Positions 1 through 11,029 of a DNA stretch of 64,000 nucleotides are shown piece after piece; within the stretch, counting starts at the first letter, position 1, and every line of letters begins with the position of its first letter. A program made the translations under genes and the position numbers. This DNA comes from Incurvaria masculella. Lineage: Eukaryota > Arthropoda > Insecta > Lepidoptera > Incurvariidae. The DNA lies in assembly GCA_946894095.1 (NCBI GenBank), contig OX335658.1:10531001-10595000 (forward strand), in the 5' to 3' direction. The notes beneath the pieces were generated by a model. The model ran no database searches. It was not told the origin of the DNA and saw only the letters and a list, made by a program, of their open reading frames with translations.

Positions 1-548
1 AGCACTGGAGGTGCTAGGCCTGACTCTCCGACAGGTAACTACCGACTTAACATGGGCAACTCACCTGCCCTTTGAGAACGCTCTGCCGCCCACTAGATTT
101 TGACACTAAGGTCGCTGCGCGCGGTGCAGGCGAATCGAATGCGACATGTTTGCTGAACAACAAAGCCTCTGCGTGTCCGATCTCAATGATAGGGCCCGTC
201 TGTAAACTCACCAAATGGCCCAAACAGTCCGACCCCATATTTCTGACTGTGAGCCAATTCGATCGAGTCCTTCAGATGAGACACGATCGAAGCAGTGGAG
301 ATGGGATCCAACGGCACTGTATGGCACCGACCTAGCTATCTGCTCAAGCCAAGGCTTGCATTGTTGTTTCTTCGGACCAGCAATCTCCAATATAAAACGT
401 CTTGCGAAAACAAATCAAACCAAGTTCTCAAAGACAACTATATACTGGCAAACTATTATTTTCACATCGACCAATATTTGAGAAAAAAAGTGACAGATTT
501 ATTTATCGCTAGAATTCATTTAATTTTTTAGATTTGAGCTAATTTTAC
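1..548. other. Unassigned GC-richer flank; possible promoter
   Basis: The first ~350 bases have near-balanced GC, unlike the AT-rich DNA further right, and may belong to a gene cut by the window edge. On the plus strand a frame is open from 51 to 335 without an early ATG. On the minus strand an ORF (238 down to 47) runs into a good splice-donor-like GGGCAG/GTGAGT near 58-69. Neither is convincing. A TATAAAA at 391-397 lies about 150 bases before the next gene's ATG and could be its TATA box. Confidence 0.2.
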
Positions 549-1592
549 ATGACCAACTTGTATTTTTTCAAAGTATTCTCAGTAATTATATCATGGTATG
601 CCATTGCTTGCCAAAGAGGCCCAGAAGCTCCCTCTACGGAGCCAACACGACCCACCGTCCAATGGCGTCCGGAATACAGTCAACCGGGTATTTTCTCAGT
701 CATTCCCAAATCCAACAGAAAAGGAATTCGGTGCCACGATCCTCCTGATCCTGCAAGCGATGTAACCACGCCCAAACCTACGCACCTTCGTAACACCGAC
801 CACATCCAAGCGAGCTACACAGCCAGGTTGGATCTGAACCCTCAAGCCATGCTGTGGAACTGCTCGAGTAGACTTAGAGACTCGCGCGCTGCAAACCTAA
901 GGCTTTACATGCTCATCGTCAGGGGTAATGAGACCTTCAAAGCGGAACACAAGAGATACAAACCGTCGCGGAGTTGGCAAAAGCGTTGCACACGCTTTCA
1001 GGTTAGCTCTAGGATTCCACTATCGTGTGAGCTGCTGGTTCCTCTAACCAATTACAACCTTGGCCATTGGCTGTTCCGATGTGACTTCGGAATCGTCAAG
1101 CAAAACGATTCAAAAGCAGTCGAGTATGGACAACGCATCAATCATACCTTCACTCTCATTTGCTCTACCCCGGACATCTATTACAATGTTACCTTCAAAG
1201 CCATTTTTCCCACTAAACCGACCCGCCCACCGAAAGCAACAACCACGGTCGTCTTTAAGCCAGCAAGGACACGGAGCGTGAACCGCTCGGGTCTGCCGTG
1301 GGACAAGAAACCTGGTCCCGTGGGTCCCACATGGCCGTTTCCGAATTCACCACCCTTCTCGGTAGACGCGAAGACAGCGGTTGGCGTAACGAGTGGCATT
1401 GGAGTGACGCTCCTTGGGCTACCGCTGGGGATATTCTTTTGCGTTAAGCTTTGCTGCCAACGATGCGGGAGCAAGAATATGGAGCCATGCCCATGTGGCA
1501 AGGAAGACTTGGAAGAAACAGAAACAAAAATTAACAAAAAAGACGTACCTCAAAGGAAAGAGAAGAAGGAAAAGAAACGAACACGTAAATAA
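549..1592 (+). CDS. Predicted type I membrane glycoprotein, unknown family (347 aa)
   Basis: I do not recognise this protein. Residues 1-20 form a hydrophobic signal peptide. The ectodomain (about 21-275) has six sequons (N104, N127, N186, N198, N213, N245), cysteines C62, C105, C147, C160, C178 and C205 that could pair, and a Pro/Thr-rich stalk from about 220 to 275. A hydrophobic membrane segment at about 277-299 is followed by a Cys-rich juxtamembrane stretch (C298, C302, C303, C306, C314, C316) and a tail of about 30 mostly Lys/Arg/Glu residues. The ATG at 549 is the first after an in-frame TAA at 540-542. AATAAA signals lie at the stop and near 1674. The ORF is intronless and much more GC-rich than its right flank, which argues it is or was coding. 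It could be an orphan host receptor-like protein, a retrocopy or a captured envelope-like gene; the sequence does not decide. Confidence 0.7.
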   Translation: MTNLYFFKVFSVIISWYAIACQRGPEAPSTEPTRPTVQWRPEYSQPGIFSVIPKSNRKGIRCHDPPDPASDVTTPKPTHLRNTDHIQASYTARLDLNPQAMLWNCSSRLRDSRAANLRLYMLIVRGNETFKAEHKRYKPSRSWQKRCTRFQVSSRIPLSCELLVPLTNYNLGHWLFRCDFGIVKQNDSKAVEYGQRINHTFTLICSTPDIYYNVTFKAIFPTKPTRPPKATTTVVFKPARTRSVNRSGLPWDKKPGPVGPTWPFPNSPPFSVDAKTAVGVTSGIGVTLLGLPLGIFFCVKLCCQRCGSKNMEPCPCGKEDLEETETKINKKDVPQRKEKKEKKRTRK

Positions 1593-2396
1593 AAGCATAA
1601 AAAATTATGAATAATGTGAAGCATTACATTGTACAATTGTACAAGTAGTACATTTTAATATTTCTAGACTGGAATAAACAAAAACCAAACTTATGGTTAG
1701 CACATTTGTCCAGTGTGCCTTTCATGGCCAAATCTGTAACTATAAGAAACAGCGATAACAATAGGTGTCATGGGCGTGATTAAAACATTTTGTTCTAGCC
1801 GGTAATCGAACTCGTTGATTTTGAGTAAAATATCACGTCCTTTATTATTGCACCAGACAATTATGTCGCTTATATGAAGCAAATTTTTAAATAATGTTAT
1901 ACGAAAAACTGTGAAAGTTGATGATTTTTAATAAACTGATTTATATTTTCAAGAATTCGTACATTACGATACTAATCAAATTGTTCGAAATGAAGGTACA
2001 CAAATGGACAAGGCGATTGTAGCCACCTGCATTCAGCATCACAATATCGTGTTCGAATTTCAAAATTCTTCACGGTTAAAGGCCTTAATAACAGAGAAAA
2101 TACGAAATATAGAAGCAAGGAAAAAAGGAAAACAACTTTTCGCCATGAGGTTCAGGTAATTCAGACGAGAAGTACAGACAGTCGTTACTAAAGGAAATGA
2201 AATAATAAAAACAATTTAACAAGTAGGTTGCGAACAAAATACCGGTTCTAAATGCAGAATTCAAAATACAAACGGTAGAGGCGTTTCTATTTTTGATTCT
2301 TTTGTATGAGATGTTATGCACGTTATTTATGCTCGTAATAAGAAATAACAATTAACATGCAAAAAACAATGGTATTTCCTCCTACAACATGTTTTT
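1593..2396. other. AT-rich intergenic DNA
   Basis: Begins with the likely 3' untranslated region of the glycoprotein gene (AATAAA near 1674). The rest is AT-rich with only short ORFs. I see no other feature up to the start of the 4.2-kb composite element. Confidence 0.5.
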
Positions 2397-2430
2397 ACCC
2401 GACTGCGAAAGAAGGAGAATGTTTTTCGAG

Positions 2431-2444
2431 TGTATGTATGTATG

Positions 2445-2478
<34 letters not shown>

Positions 2479-2492
2479 TGTATATATGTATA
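2431..2492. repeat. (GTAT)n microsatellite
   Basis: About 15 units of GTAT/GTATAT. The matching site in copy 2 (29982-29998) has only three or four units, so the tract expanded or contracted after duplication. Confidence 0.9.
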
Positions 2493-3834
2493 TTTCTTTG
2501 TCGCCCCCTGCAGCCTAAACGGCTTGATGGATTTTAGCTTGAGAGGTGTCGTTACATTTGTCTTAATTGTGAGAGTGACACTGGGTATATCAAAATTATA
2601 AAAAAAAATCATGACTGATTTTTGGCGCCAAATTATGTGTTTTCAAATATTTTTTTTCTTGAAACCTATCGAGTGGGGTATCAAACTAAAGGGTTTTTTA
2701 AATAGTTTACAAAAAAGTATGCAACTTATATGTTTAAATGTAATTTGGAATAAGAAATTCCAAAAACATCAAAATATTCAACGTTAAAAATTAATTCAAA
2801 TGATTTTTGTTTACGCAAGCGCGCTGGTCACACCAACTCAGGTCATATACTCCTCTTTTCACTACCTCCAGCTATATGGAATGTAGCTTCGGTTACATTG
2901 CATATTTATATGGTGTAACCGAAAGATAACTTTGGGATGACTATAACTAGTAGTGGTGGATCCGGGCGATAGTCAGATAGATTTTCGACATTCTCGGTCG
3001 CCGCATAGACCGATATCACCATCATTGCTTTACTATCAGCATTATGCACCTGCACAGCTCATAAATCCATACTTCCGTTGTCAATGGGTGTCACGCTGGG
3101 GAAGGTCCGCTTGTTCCACAAGAGGGCGACTCTACAGTGCCGAGGTACTGGGGTGCCCAAAATCGGTATCAATCTGACAATATCTGAAAGCTTTACCAAA
3201 GATAGGAAAACTTTCCATGAAGATGACGTCAGCCCCCTGATGAGGACCTATGTTACATAGGGTACATAAAATATGATCGTCATCATAATATCGCTGATCT
3301 TTAACCGTGCGTCCTTGGGAGCAGTGGAAAGGAAAAGCACGGCTTTGCCAAAGTTGGGTTTATCATCATATATCACATATTATTAACACGTTATATTATT
3401 CAAAATAATAAACCAGGAGTTCATGTACGGATTAAATCATGAACGTTATATTTTGATGGGCTTTGGAGGCAAGAAAAACAATAAACGCTCAGTTGAGATG
3501 TAACAGTTTATAAGCTCCAAGGTAACACATTCGATCGGGCGATTGTGGACCTCGGGCCCACATATATTTGCAAACGATGAATCCAGGTCTCTTTCGCCGC
3601 ATCCAGTTAAAGTTCTAAACTGTGAAACTGGAACTTAACTAGCTCAATAATTAAATAAAAATGGCTTTAACAATGTTTTTGACTCACATTCAAAGCTGTC
3701 AGTCAAGAGACAACTTCCAGTCTTATGAAGTAGTGGATATAAATATTATAATCATGGTTATTATGGAGATTATTGAATTTTAACTAGCAGTTAGTTTATA
3801 CATGGATGAAATCCTGTGATCAAAGCGATTACTA

Positions 3835-4876
3835 CTGGGTCCGTCACTTGAACTGTTACTTTTATTTTCAAAATAATAATGACAGCGCGCCAAATTTTGG
3901 TGAAACGTCAATTTGTTTCATTGTTTTTAAGTGGGCGAAAAGAGCGGGAACAAATTTGAATTGTATGATAAATTTTCGCAATGGATATTAAACCTAACAT
4001 TGTGATCGTTTTGTATTTGACCGGAAAATCACAACCAGTCATCGTTCGGGAGCTCCGACATTTACATGTGAACAAAATTTTAGTGCATCGAACCATTAAG
4101 CGTTATAACCTAGCATTGCTAAACGGCATAGAGGCGGTCATCCGAAAATAGCAGTATCACATGATATGGTTCGAAAGGTAAAGGCTCGAATTCAAGGAAA
4201 TCCTCACCAGTGTTCTGCAAAATTTGCGAAAAGTCAGACAATACCCGACTCGAGTAATCGGCGCATACTGAAACAAAAAGAAATGCAACTGAAGCCCTAC
4301 CAACAAGATACAAATATTACAGCATCTTAGTTCAGCGCAGAAGGCAGTTCGACTACAAAGAGCTCAAGCAATGAAAGTCTTGCGTGGCGATCTGGAAAAC
4401 ATTGTTTTTTCTGATGAAAAAATGTTTACTGTCTAACAGTATATAAACAAACAACATTTTCGTGTTTGGCTACAGGGCATTTCCAACGAGAATTTAGACG
4501 ATGGAGTTCCCGTTCGTAAGCAAGCGCCGGCTTCTGTTATGGTCTCGGCTGCAGTGACCGCAAATGGTCGCTATTCACTCGTGTTTATCGAGAAGGGCGT
4601 CAAAGTCAACCAGCAAGTGTATGCAAAAGGTGTTGAATGAGGCGCTCATACCATGTGCACGTGTAAACAATGCAGTACGAAACGCTGGACGTTCCAACAA
4701 CACTCAGGATCTTCTCAGAAAGCTCTTATCTATGGATCAAAGGAGGCTATATCGAACAATAACAATTATTGTCTTAAAATTTAATGTTTTATTGTGATAT
4801 AATTTTTAACGAACCGTACTTCAATTAACTAAATAACATCATTTTCAATTGGTAACACTTCGAGTGACGGACCCTG
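3835..4876 (+). mobile_element. Dead mariner element, copy 1
   Basis: The 25-bp terminal inverted repeats match closely: the left begins CTGGGTCCGTCACTTGAAC and the right, reversed, reads CAGGGTCCGTCACTCGAAG. The target dinucleotide TA lies on both sides (3833-3834 and 4877-4878). Length is 1,042 bp, shorter than the ~1.3 kb usual for mariners, from an internal deletion in the 3' half. Inserted in the 4.2-kb composite; the identical insertion is in copy 2. Confidence 0.85.
3981..4790 (+). pseudogene. Mariner transposase remnant, copy 1
   Basis: From the ATG at 3981 an N-terminal helix-turn-helix-like region is readable (MDIKPNIVIVLYL onwards). A frameshift near 4110 moves into a frame with the Tc1/mariner linker (RHRGGHPK). 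FSDEKMFTV, with the first catalytic Asp, follows at about 4410 and hits a TAA straight after. The block SVMVSAAVTANGRYSLVF is followed by WTFQQH, where the family has QQD: the second catalytic Asp is His. The segment with the third acidic residue is deleted. It cannot encode an active enzyme. Confidence 0.85.
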
Positions 4877-4969
4877 TATATAACCACAGGATTTGAGTGT
4901 CGAACTGTTCGCTTATAAATTTAGTGTAACTGTAATCAACGATGATAGAGGTAGATTCTAAAAAAACCA

Positions 4970-5188
4970 TATATAGGGTGTTAACGGAGATATGGTCCAA
5001 AAGCTAACCACGTATTCCTCGGCATATTTGGAGCTAAAAAGGTAGAAGATATTTTGTTGTACGACTTGAAAAAGATTTTCCCCATGCATTTTAAATACCT
5101 ACAAATAAAATGTATATCCTTTTTATTTCAAATATGCCAAAGAATACGTTAACGTTTGGACCATACCTCCACTAAAACCTTGTATATA
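4970..5188. mobile_element. Palindromic MITE, copy 1
   Basis: About 219 bp with long imperfect arms. The left arm contains TATGGTCCAAAAGCTAACC and the right arm ends in the complementary TTAACGTTTGGACCATA. No coding. Copy 2 lies at 32471-32690 and a lone left arm at 63189-63240. Confidence 0.75.
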
Positions 5189-5327
5189 TCGGCATATGAT
5201 TAAAATTCGTTGAATGAGGGAATCTCATTCTATGAACTGATGACTTCATTAAAGCCTTAAAGATAACATGAAGAAACTTTTAGAAAATGTAGTTTTGTTT
5301 TAATATCAATCAAAAAACTCTATTTGT

Positions 5328-5701
5328 TACACCTCGTAGTGTAGGGACTAAAATATTGCCTTTCATGCAAGAGGTTATGGGCTCAAATCCTCGCATCTGT
5401 TATACACCACTTTATCTTGCGAGTTGTTCATGGTTCGGAACCCATGTAAAACTGTAGGTCACCTTACCCTACTAGGTGACAGGGTTAATCCCGCCTGGGT
5501 TGGTATCACCGCATTAGGAAAAACTATGGACGAAGTGGCAATAGATCATTGTCTATATTTTCCACCCATGGTATCCGTGTGCACCCGTGATTCTGTGTAA
5601 AGGAAGGTCCTGACCTGTCACCTAATTCCTTCTGGAATTTGTTGAATTAGGCTTATATCATGACGGTAGTTGTGTTACATTAGCCATCCATGTCAGGTTC
5701 C
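5328..5701 (+). mobile_element. tRNA-headed SINE, inside composite copy 1
   Basis: A decayed tRNA-like head has an A-box-like CTCGTAGTGTAGGG and a B-box-like GGGCTCAAATCCTC. The family body follows (GGTTCGGAACCCATGTAAAA, then CTAGGTGACAGGGTTAATCC) and ends TAGCCATCCATGTCAGGTTCC. The same insertion sits in copy 2. Confidence 0.8.
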
Positions 5702-5811
5702 ATAATAATACCTAACCTTACTTTCGTTGGAATTTATTAACGTGCAGATATTTAAATGATAAATGCATGCTCTATGAAAACTAAAAATAATTAAAATAAA
5801 ACAAATTATTT

Positions 5812-6585
5812 AAAAATATAAAAAACCCGACAGCGTAAAAAATTGTAACTTAAAATTGACTTAGTAAACGAACTGAAAAGAAAGAAACCAGTTGAAAAAT
5901 TAAATATTTGTTGTGTTTGAATGATCATGGTTGACAGTGTTTACAAACGCAGTCGGAGGCATAGGATACATTAACTACGATTTATATTTTCAATGGTGTG
6001 CCTATGCAAATTTCACGATGGTCGGTTGAGTTCGCGAAACAGACAAACTTACTTTCGTATTTATTATATGACAGTTAGGAGATTATAATTTGTCTCAATA
6101 AGTTTATTTTTGCTATACCCATATCACTAAGAAAATCGCTAGTCATTAATAATGGAATGTATTGGGAAATATATAATATATCATTATATAATTCATATTT
6201 TGCATCAAATAGTTTAACTATGATTTATTTTATTTTTTTGTTATTCAATTCATTGAAAGTGTACCTATGTAAATTTCATGATGATCGGTGACACCGAGAA
6301 CGAGAAAAAAAACCTCACTTTAGACATAAAAATGAAAGATAGGATATTGGAACTTCCCCCACCACGTATTTTCTTCACCGAAATAATCCATAAAATCGCT
6401 AGTCATTTACTATGGATCGTACTGGGGCTATTTGATGCCTCCGACTGCGTTTGTAAACACTGTCAACCATGATCATTCAAGCACAACAAATATTTAATTT
6501 TTCAACTTGTTTCTATCTTTTCAGTTCGTTTACTAAGTCAATTTTAAGTTACAATTTTTTACGCTGTCGGGTTTTTTATATTTTT
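5812..6585. mobile_element. 774-bp foldback element, core orientation A
   Basis: Arms of about 150 bp (5812-5963 and 6435-6585) are near-perfect inverted repeats. Each outer end is AAAAATATAAAAAACCCGAC when read inward, and each inner end is CGCAGTCGGAGGCAT. The 471-bp core (5964-6434) is AT-rich with no convincing gene. In copy 2 the core reads in the opposite direction while the DNA outside keeps its orientation. Confidence 0.85.
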
Positions 6586-6799
6586 GATCATATGGTTTTT
6601 TGCCATTAAAATGTTATGATAGATTCCGATCAATCAACATGTCGTTTTGTGTTATTTTGAATTCTTGAAATGTTATCCATGACATCTCGGACCGCAATAT
6701 AGTTATAAATTCGATATGTTTAAAAAATTTACCGTGATGTAAGAATGTTGCTGATTATTGCTATTTGCTACAGTTATATGCCTAACAGGTTTTTTTTAT

Positions 6800-7140
6800 T
6801 GTCGAATAATATTTCGAGAAGATTAACATTGAAAACTTTATATCACATTAAACTAGTTTTACATTGCATCTCAAATAAATCCTTAGAATCTATTGCAGCT
6901 AGTTTGCAAAATTTTACATTAACATATTTTCAATTGTTTACATAAAACAAAGCTAATCTCACCTTAACCTTGTAAAAATATTTTTCGAGAAAATTAACAT
7001 TAAAATATTATATCACATTAAACTAGTTTTCCATTGCATCTCAAATTAATCCTTAGAATCTATTGCAACTAGTTTGCAAAATTTTACCTTAATATATTTT
7101 CAATTGTTTATATAAAACAAAGCTAATCTCACCTTAACCT
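6800..7140. repeat. 170-bp direct tandem duplication
   Basis: Two adjacent units (about 6800-6970 and 6971-7140). Both contain TTCGAGA, ATCACATTAAACTAGTTTT and AATCCTTAGAATCTATTGCA, and both end GCTAATCTCACCTTAACCT. They differ at scattered bases and have no ORF that spans both. Confidence 0.85.
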
Positions 7141-7428
7141 GCTGCTTTTTCGTCTCTCTCAATACATTTCACTTTCAGTTCTAACCCAACACTCACCGAC
7201 ATTTCTTATTCCGCTTTTATTTTATTTACAAAACCATTTATCCGTTTACGATAAAACTTGGACCCTTGGCACGGCCGGAAAATGTCCGACTTTCACTTCC
7301 TTGTGAAAAGTTGATAATGGCTTTCGGGAAATAATGAGGCCATTTCGAGTAATATCCGCTGAAAGTTCCTAGCTATCCTTCGACTAGACCATCCATTATT
7401 ACGGCGAAGCCTGTTGTCTTAAGACCGG

Positions 7429-7708
7429 CCCGTAAGCTATGTTTCCGCAAACAAACGTAGTTTACTAATCATTTGAAAAATACCATTTCAATTTGCTTGA
7501 TATTTGGTATGTACAATTCCACAATAGATGTCTGTGTTTGCACGTTTTTGTGTTGCTGAAAATTCTAAAGCAACTCAAATAACAGGCAAAAGAAAATTCT
7601 CATACAAATTGTCTTTTCTCTGTGACACAGAATACATTTTTATTGAATCCCAAATATCAAGTAAATTGAAACAGTAGTTTCTAAATTATTAGTAAACAAA
7701 GTTTATTA
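7429..7708. mobile_element. Long-TIR MITE (CCCGTAAGCTATG family), copy 1
   Basis: The left arm CCCGTAAGCTATG...TAGTTTACTAATCATTTG is mirrored by a right arm with CAAATATCAAGTAAATTGAA and ATTATTAGTAAACAAAG. The outermost right end is missing, and a SINE follows directly. The complete relative is at 40011-40369. Confidence 0.7.
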
Positions 7709-7721
7709 TCTGTTTTTTATG

Positions 7722-8121
7722 CAACCCGACATTGATGGCTAATACCATATAATTACCGTTATGATATTAGCCCAATACACCACAGTCGCGAAGGGATTAG
7801 GTGCCATGTCAGGACCTAACTTTTATGAGCATGGCTACATTGAACTGGATGGAAAACATGGACGATTTTTCATTGCCGCTTCGACGATCTTTTCATCCAA
7901 TGCGATGGTACCAGCCCGGGCGGGCTTATAACCTACCACCTCATAGGGGACCTTCAGTTTTACATGGATGCGAACCATGAAGCAGCTTGTATTCGTGAGG
8001 AAATGCACTTATCCAACTCCGTAAGAGAAAGAAAGTAGTGCGTGAACGGGGCGAGAATTTGAAACCAGACCTCTATCTAACCAGATGCTAAGCAAGTCCT
8101 CGAGCCACTAGGCTACGAGCC
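7722..8121 (-). mobile_element. tRNA-headed SINE (minus), near full length
   Basis: Read on the minus strand, it starts with a tRNA-like head (GGCTCGTAGCCTAGTGGC, an A-box-like core) and a degraded B box. The ~400-bp body ends ATTAGCCATCAATGTCGGGTTG. One of the longest copies in the window. Confidence 0.85.
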
Positions 8122-9561
8122 TTGGGGAGCGTAATTTTTTGATACTCACGGGCCCACTTTAAAGGTGAACTATAGCATAGGAAATTCGCAGCCTAACTGA
8201 AGCAGCGAATTTTTTTTAATAAAAAAATACTCATTTAGTATTTCTGAATTTCCTACCAATACTACAACAATTCTGGAGCAAACTCTCCTTCTGATCTTTG
8301 GCATCGCAGATGTTTGCTACTTGCATCTAACTAAAGTTACCCTAGATCAACTAGATCATTTGCAGAGGTTCGCATTGATCTGAAATGGGAGGCTTTTCGA
8401 ATGCATAGTTGTGTACATAAACGCGAGTTTATGAATGTCACATTGGCTTACTGGCAGAGAAGGTAGCCTCCCGTCACGGCCGGCGGCGAGGGGGGAAGAG
8501 GGGTCCAAAAGTGGTCTGAAATCCGTCACGTGGTTTACGAACGCTACCTCACTATTTTCAAGACAATGATTAGAAAAAAATTGCTCACGTATATCCCCTT
8601 AGCAACAAATTCGGGCATACTTATACATAGAATTACTAATAAAATACCTATAATAAATATAAATCGCTTATATAAATGCTCGAAAACTAGGAATTTCATG
8701 TTGATGTAATTAAATGGATAAACGTATTTTAATAGCTGTGAAAAAATAAATAAATATTTTAAAAGAGGACTGGACCAGTTTAACAATTCGATGCAAAATT
8801 AATTTAATATTTTACCTTTTTACAATCTTCTTTCCTTTAACAATCTTACTCAGATCAAATGTCACGACGCAAATTCGAACGTTATGAGTGAATTGCAGTA
8901 TCATTTTTCTTCGTAAATTTTAAATCCGTGTGTATAATATAAGAAAGTACGGGAGTGGCGACAGAAACTCATTTGTGCAGCGGAAGCGCAGCCACGTATT
9001 AAAGATAAGTCTAGGAGGTCGCGACAAAAGTTTTAACGATAACGTGAATGGATAGAACTGTGTTCACAGGATAAATACCATCCCTCTAAAGCTAAATCTC
9101 TCGGTCTGCCTGCGCCAAGTGGTTGGGTTACCTAGATAAGGCCCCTGAAAAAGTATTTATCATGACAAAAAATAGTATGATAAGCTGCAAATAACGAAGC
9201 ATGAAAGTATCATTACATATTTGCTTAGTAATACCAAAACTGAACAACTATTTTGTTGCATTTCGTAGTTATAGGCGCTATAGGTCACAGATATAACTTT
9301 AGGTTTATTCAAATGTTTAATGAGAAAACCGAAGGGTCATTGTTTTATAATTCATAGATATAAATATTTCCAGACAATCGGTACATTAGCCAATTTATCT
9401 AACGCATCCATTTGGCACAGGCAGAACGACATGTTTAACATCAGAGGGTTGTTCTCTAACCTGTGTACCCAGATTCAGCCATTTACCTTATCGTTACCAA
9501 AAATGTCGTGATTCCTCATTATAATGAATAATAATACACTGAGTGGTCAGTCTGAGTTCTT
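8122..9561. other. Unassigned intergenic DNA
   Basis: AT-rich apart from a short GC-rich patch near 8454-8510 containing GGCCGGCGGCGAGGGGGG. An 80-codon minus-strand ORF at 8544-8786 is compositionally AT-driven and not believed. Nothing else seen. Confidence 0.4.
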
Positions 9562-9868
9562 ACCTAAATTGGCGTTTACGGCAAACCGATCGTCTGGCGT
9601 TTTCCATAAAAACGTCTAACTACATACAAGTTTTTACTAAATATTATGTTGTTTTACTTCTTCAACCTGTCAAAGTCAAACTCGGACAAAGCGCGGAGTG
9701 GACGTAAAAAGCAACATCGACGTATTTACGGCAACGTTGAGTAAGCTGTCAAATCAAACTCGGACTCGTAAATGTTAGTTCGCTTAACGCCCACTGCTCG
9801 CGCTCTTCAATTTCTCCATACATTTGAAAACGCCAGTCGATCGGTTTGCCGTAAACGCCAATTTAGGT
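9562..9868. mobile_element. MITE with ~40-bp TIRs (ACCTAAATTGGCG family), copy 1
   Basis: The left end ACCTAAATTGGCGTTTACGG continues into GCAAACCGATCG, and the right end is its inverse. The interior repeats TGTCAAA-TCAAACTCGGAC twice. No ORF. A second, half-decayed copy is at 34917-35182. Confidence 0.85.
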
Positions 9869-9933
9869 GACAACTGGGACTTCGGGTACTGATTGTAGCG
9901 CGGGCTATAAAGTTCGATTATGAATTCGGGTTA

Positions 9934-9969
9934 ACCTCACCAATTAATCGGAATATTAATTGGTGAGGT
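9934..9969. repeat. Perfect 15-bp hairpin
   Basis: ACCTCACCAATTAAT at 9934-9948, a 6-nt loop (CGGAAT), then the exact complement at 9955-9969. It could be a MITE remnant or a structured RNA segment. No poly-T tract follows to suggest a Pol III terminator. Confidence 0.7.
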
Positions 9970-9976
9970 ATAACAT

Positions 9977-10069
9977 GGCCGATCCCCTCCAAACGCAAGC
10001 GGCTAGCCAGAACTAAACCAGGCCGAAATCTGTTTCTGCGCAACCGCTTGCGCTTGTAGGGGACCGGCC
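9977..10069. repeat. 93-bp imperfect palindrome
   Basis: The left arm GGCCGATCCCCTCCAAACGC pairs with a right arm ending GCGCTTGTAGGGGACCGGCC. The stem extends through CAAGCGG/CCGCTTG. It is far more GC-rich than its surroundings. Probably a tiny palindromic element. Confidence 0.6.
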
Positions 10070-10084
10070 AAAATTAATTTCGTT

Positions 10085-10225
10085 TTATATTTATATTTTG
10101 TCCGCCTCACTGCACCTCTTCTACATCTCTAAGGGTGAATGCTAGAAAATGCCTTATGGCATTTATTTCCAACTTAGTATGGATGGCTGCAAATACAGTA
10201 TTTTTTATTTCATTTTCATTTCAAG
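10085..10225 (+). mobile_element. 5'-truncated LINE 3' end (plus)
   Basis: Matches the 3' end of the element at 21862-22585 read in reverse: CCGCCTCACTGCACCTC, CATCTCTAAGG, AATGCCTTATGGCAT, then GGCTGCAAATA and a TTTCATTTCATTT-rich tail. Only the untranslated tail is present. Confidence 0.75.
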
Positions 10226-10499
10226 ATCCACCCCGCCGATAACAACATCGAATATTCGTTGCACTTGTGGCGGCATGCTTTGTAAGCATACCGCACACAC
10301 ACGTGTATAGGTGTTTCCCCCCGCCTCATTCCACGCGCGCTGCGATGCGCGCCCGCATTTATTCAGTGAATATACGCCCTTCTACCAGTACGCACGCGTT
10401 TCACTCCGGCCTAGCGAGTCGTCATTTCATCCCGCTGAACACTAAATGGCGTTCTGTGCAATTCTAATATGTTCTCACGGGTCGTTGGAACTCTAGAAC
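10226..10499. other. Unassigned, locally CpG-rich
   Basis: Around 10,265-10,440 the sequence is rich in CG dinucleotides (for example CACGCGCGCTGCGATGCGCG). A 66-codon ORF here looks accidental. A host regulatory island is possible. Confidence 0.25.
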
Positions 10500-10718
10500 C
10501 TCAGGGTAGTTACCGAAGTAAATGAACTCACTGGGTGACCTGAATTTTATGAAACCTGACGTTTAGCTGCATTTCGTCCCACGCTAACTGTTCTACGAAG
10601 GGTTATTCGGCCGAGCTACCTAATATATACCAGTTAGCATGGTAGGAAATGCAATTAAATATCAGATTGAATCACTCACTTGCCTTTTCACGCATCGACT
10701 TAATATTAACCCCCGAGG
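10500..10718. mobile_element. GTTACCATGGTAA-family MITE, diverged copy
   Basis: Outer ends CTCAGGGTAGTTACC and TTAACCCCCGAGG, with internal GACGTTTAGCTGCATTTCGT and its inverse GGAAATGCAATTAAATATC. Related copies at 22625-22815, 57151-57402 and 60187-60416. Confidence 0.65.
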
Positions 10719-11029
10719 AGTGAGCGAATTCGTAAGCGAACTGACTGGCCGTCGCTATCGTCTAACGCTAAAGTAGTTCGCGAAGTGGCTATGGTGCCTC
10801 TATACGGATGATTTTCGGTCGTCTCTCCCATGCTTTCTTACTCCATGGTATGCACGGTGCAGGAGCTGGGACGGCGGCGTGCAGTGAAACAACTTCGCAC
10901 TGCTGCTATGTGCGGTAAATTAATAAAGTTTGCTCTTTGTAAGCTTTCTCCTCGCCGGCGTCAATGCAGTGTTGCGGATGCTAACGAAGTCACGTTGATG
11001 TTTCTTTATTTAACTTAAATAGTGTTTTG

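Larger units (their letters stand above)
2397..6585 (+). mobile_element. 4.2-kb composite mobile unit, copy 1
   Basis: The unit recurs almost base for base at 29943-34088, in the same orientation but with unrelated flanks, so it moved or was copied as a block. It starts ACCCGACTGCGAAAG and its other end reads, in reverse complement, ACCCGACAGCGTAAA, so the ends share an imperfect ~11-bp inverted repeat in T-rich flanks. In order it holds a (GTAT)n tract, about 1.3 kb of unassigned DNA, a dead mariner, a palindromic MITE, a tRNA-headed SINE and a 774-bp foldback whose right arm forms the right end. No intact transposase is present. The start resembles a repeat common in Lepidoptera. Nearly all the length difference between copies comes from the microsatellite. 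Confidence 0.8.

Noticed and set aside
2382..2612. Minus-strand ORF with YIHT repeats
   Set aside because: Produced by translating the (GTAT)n microsatellite.
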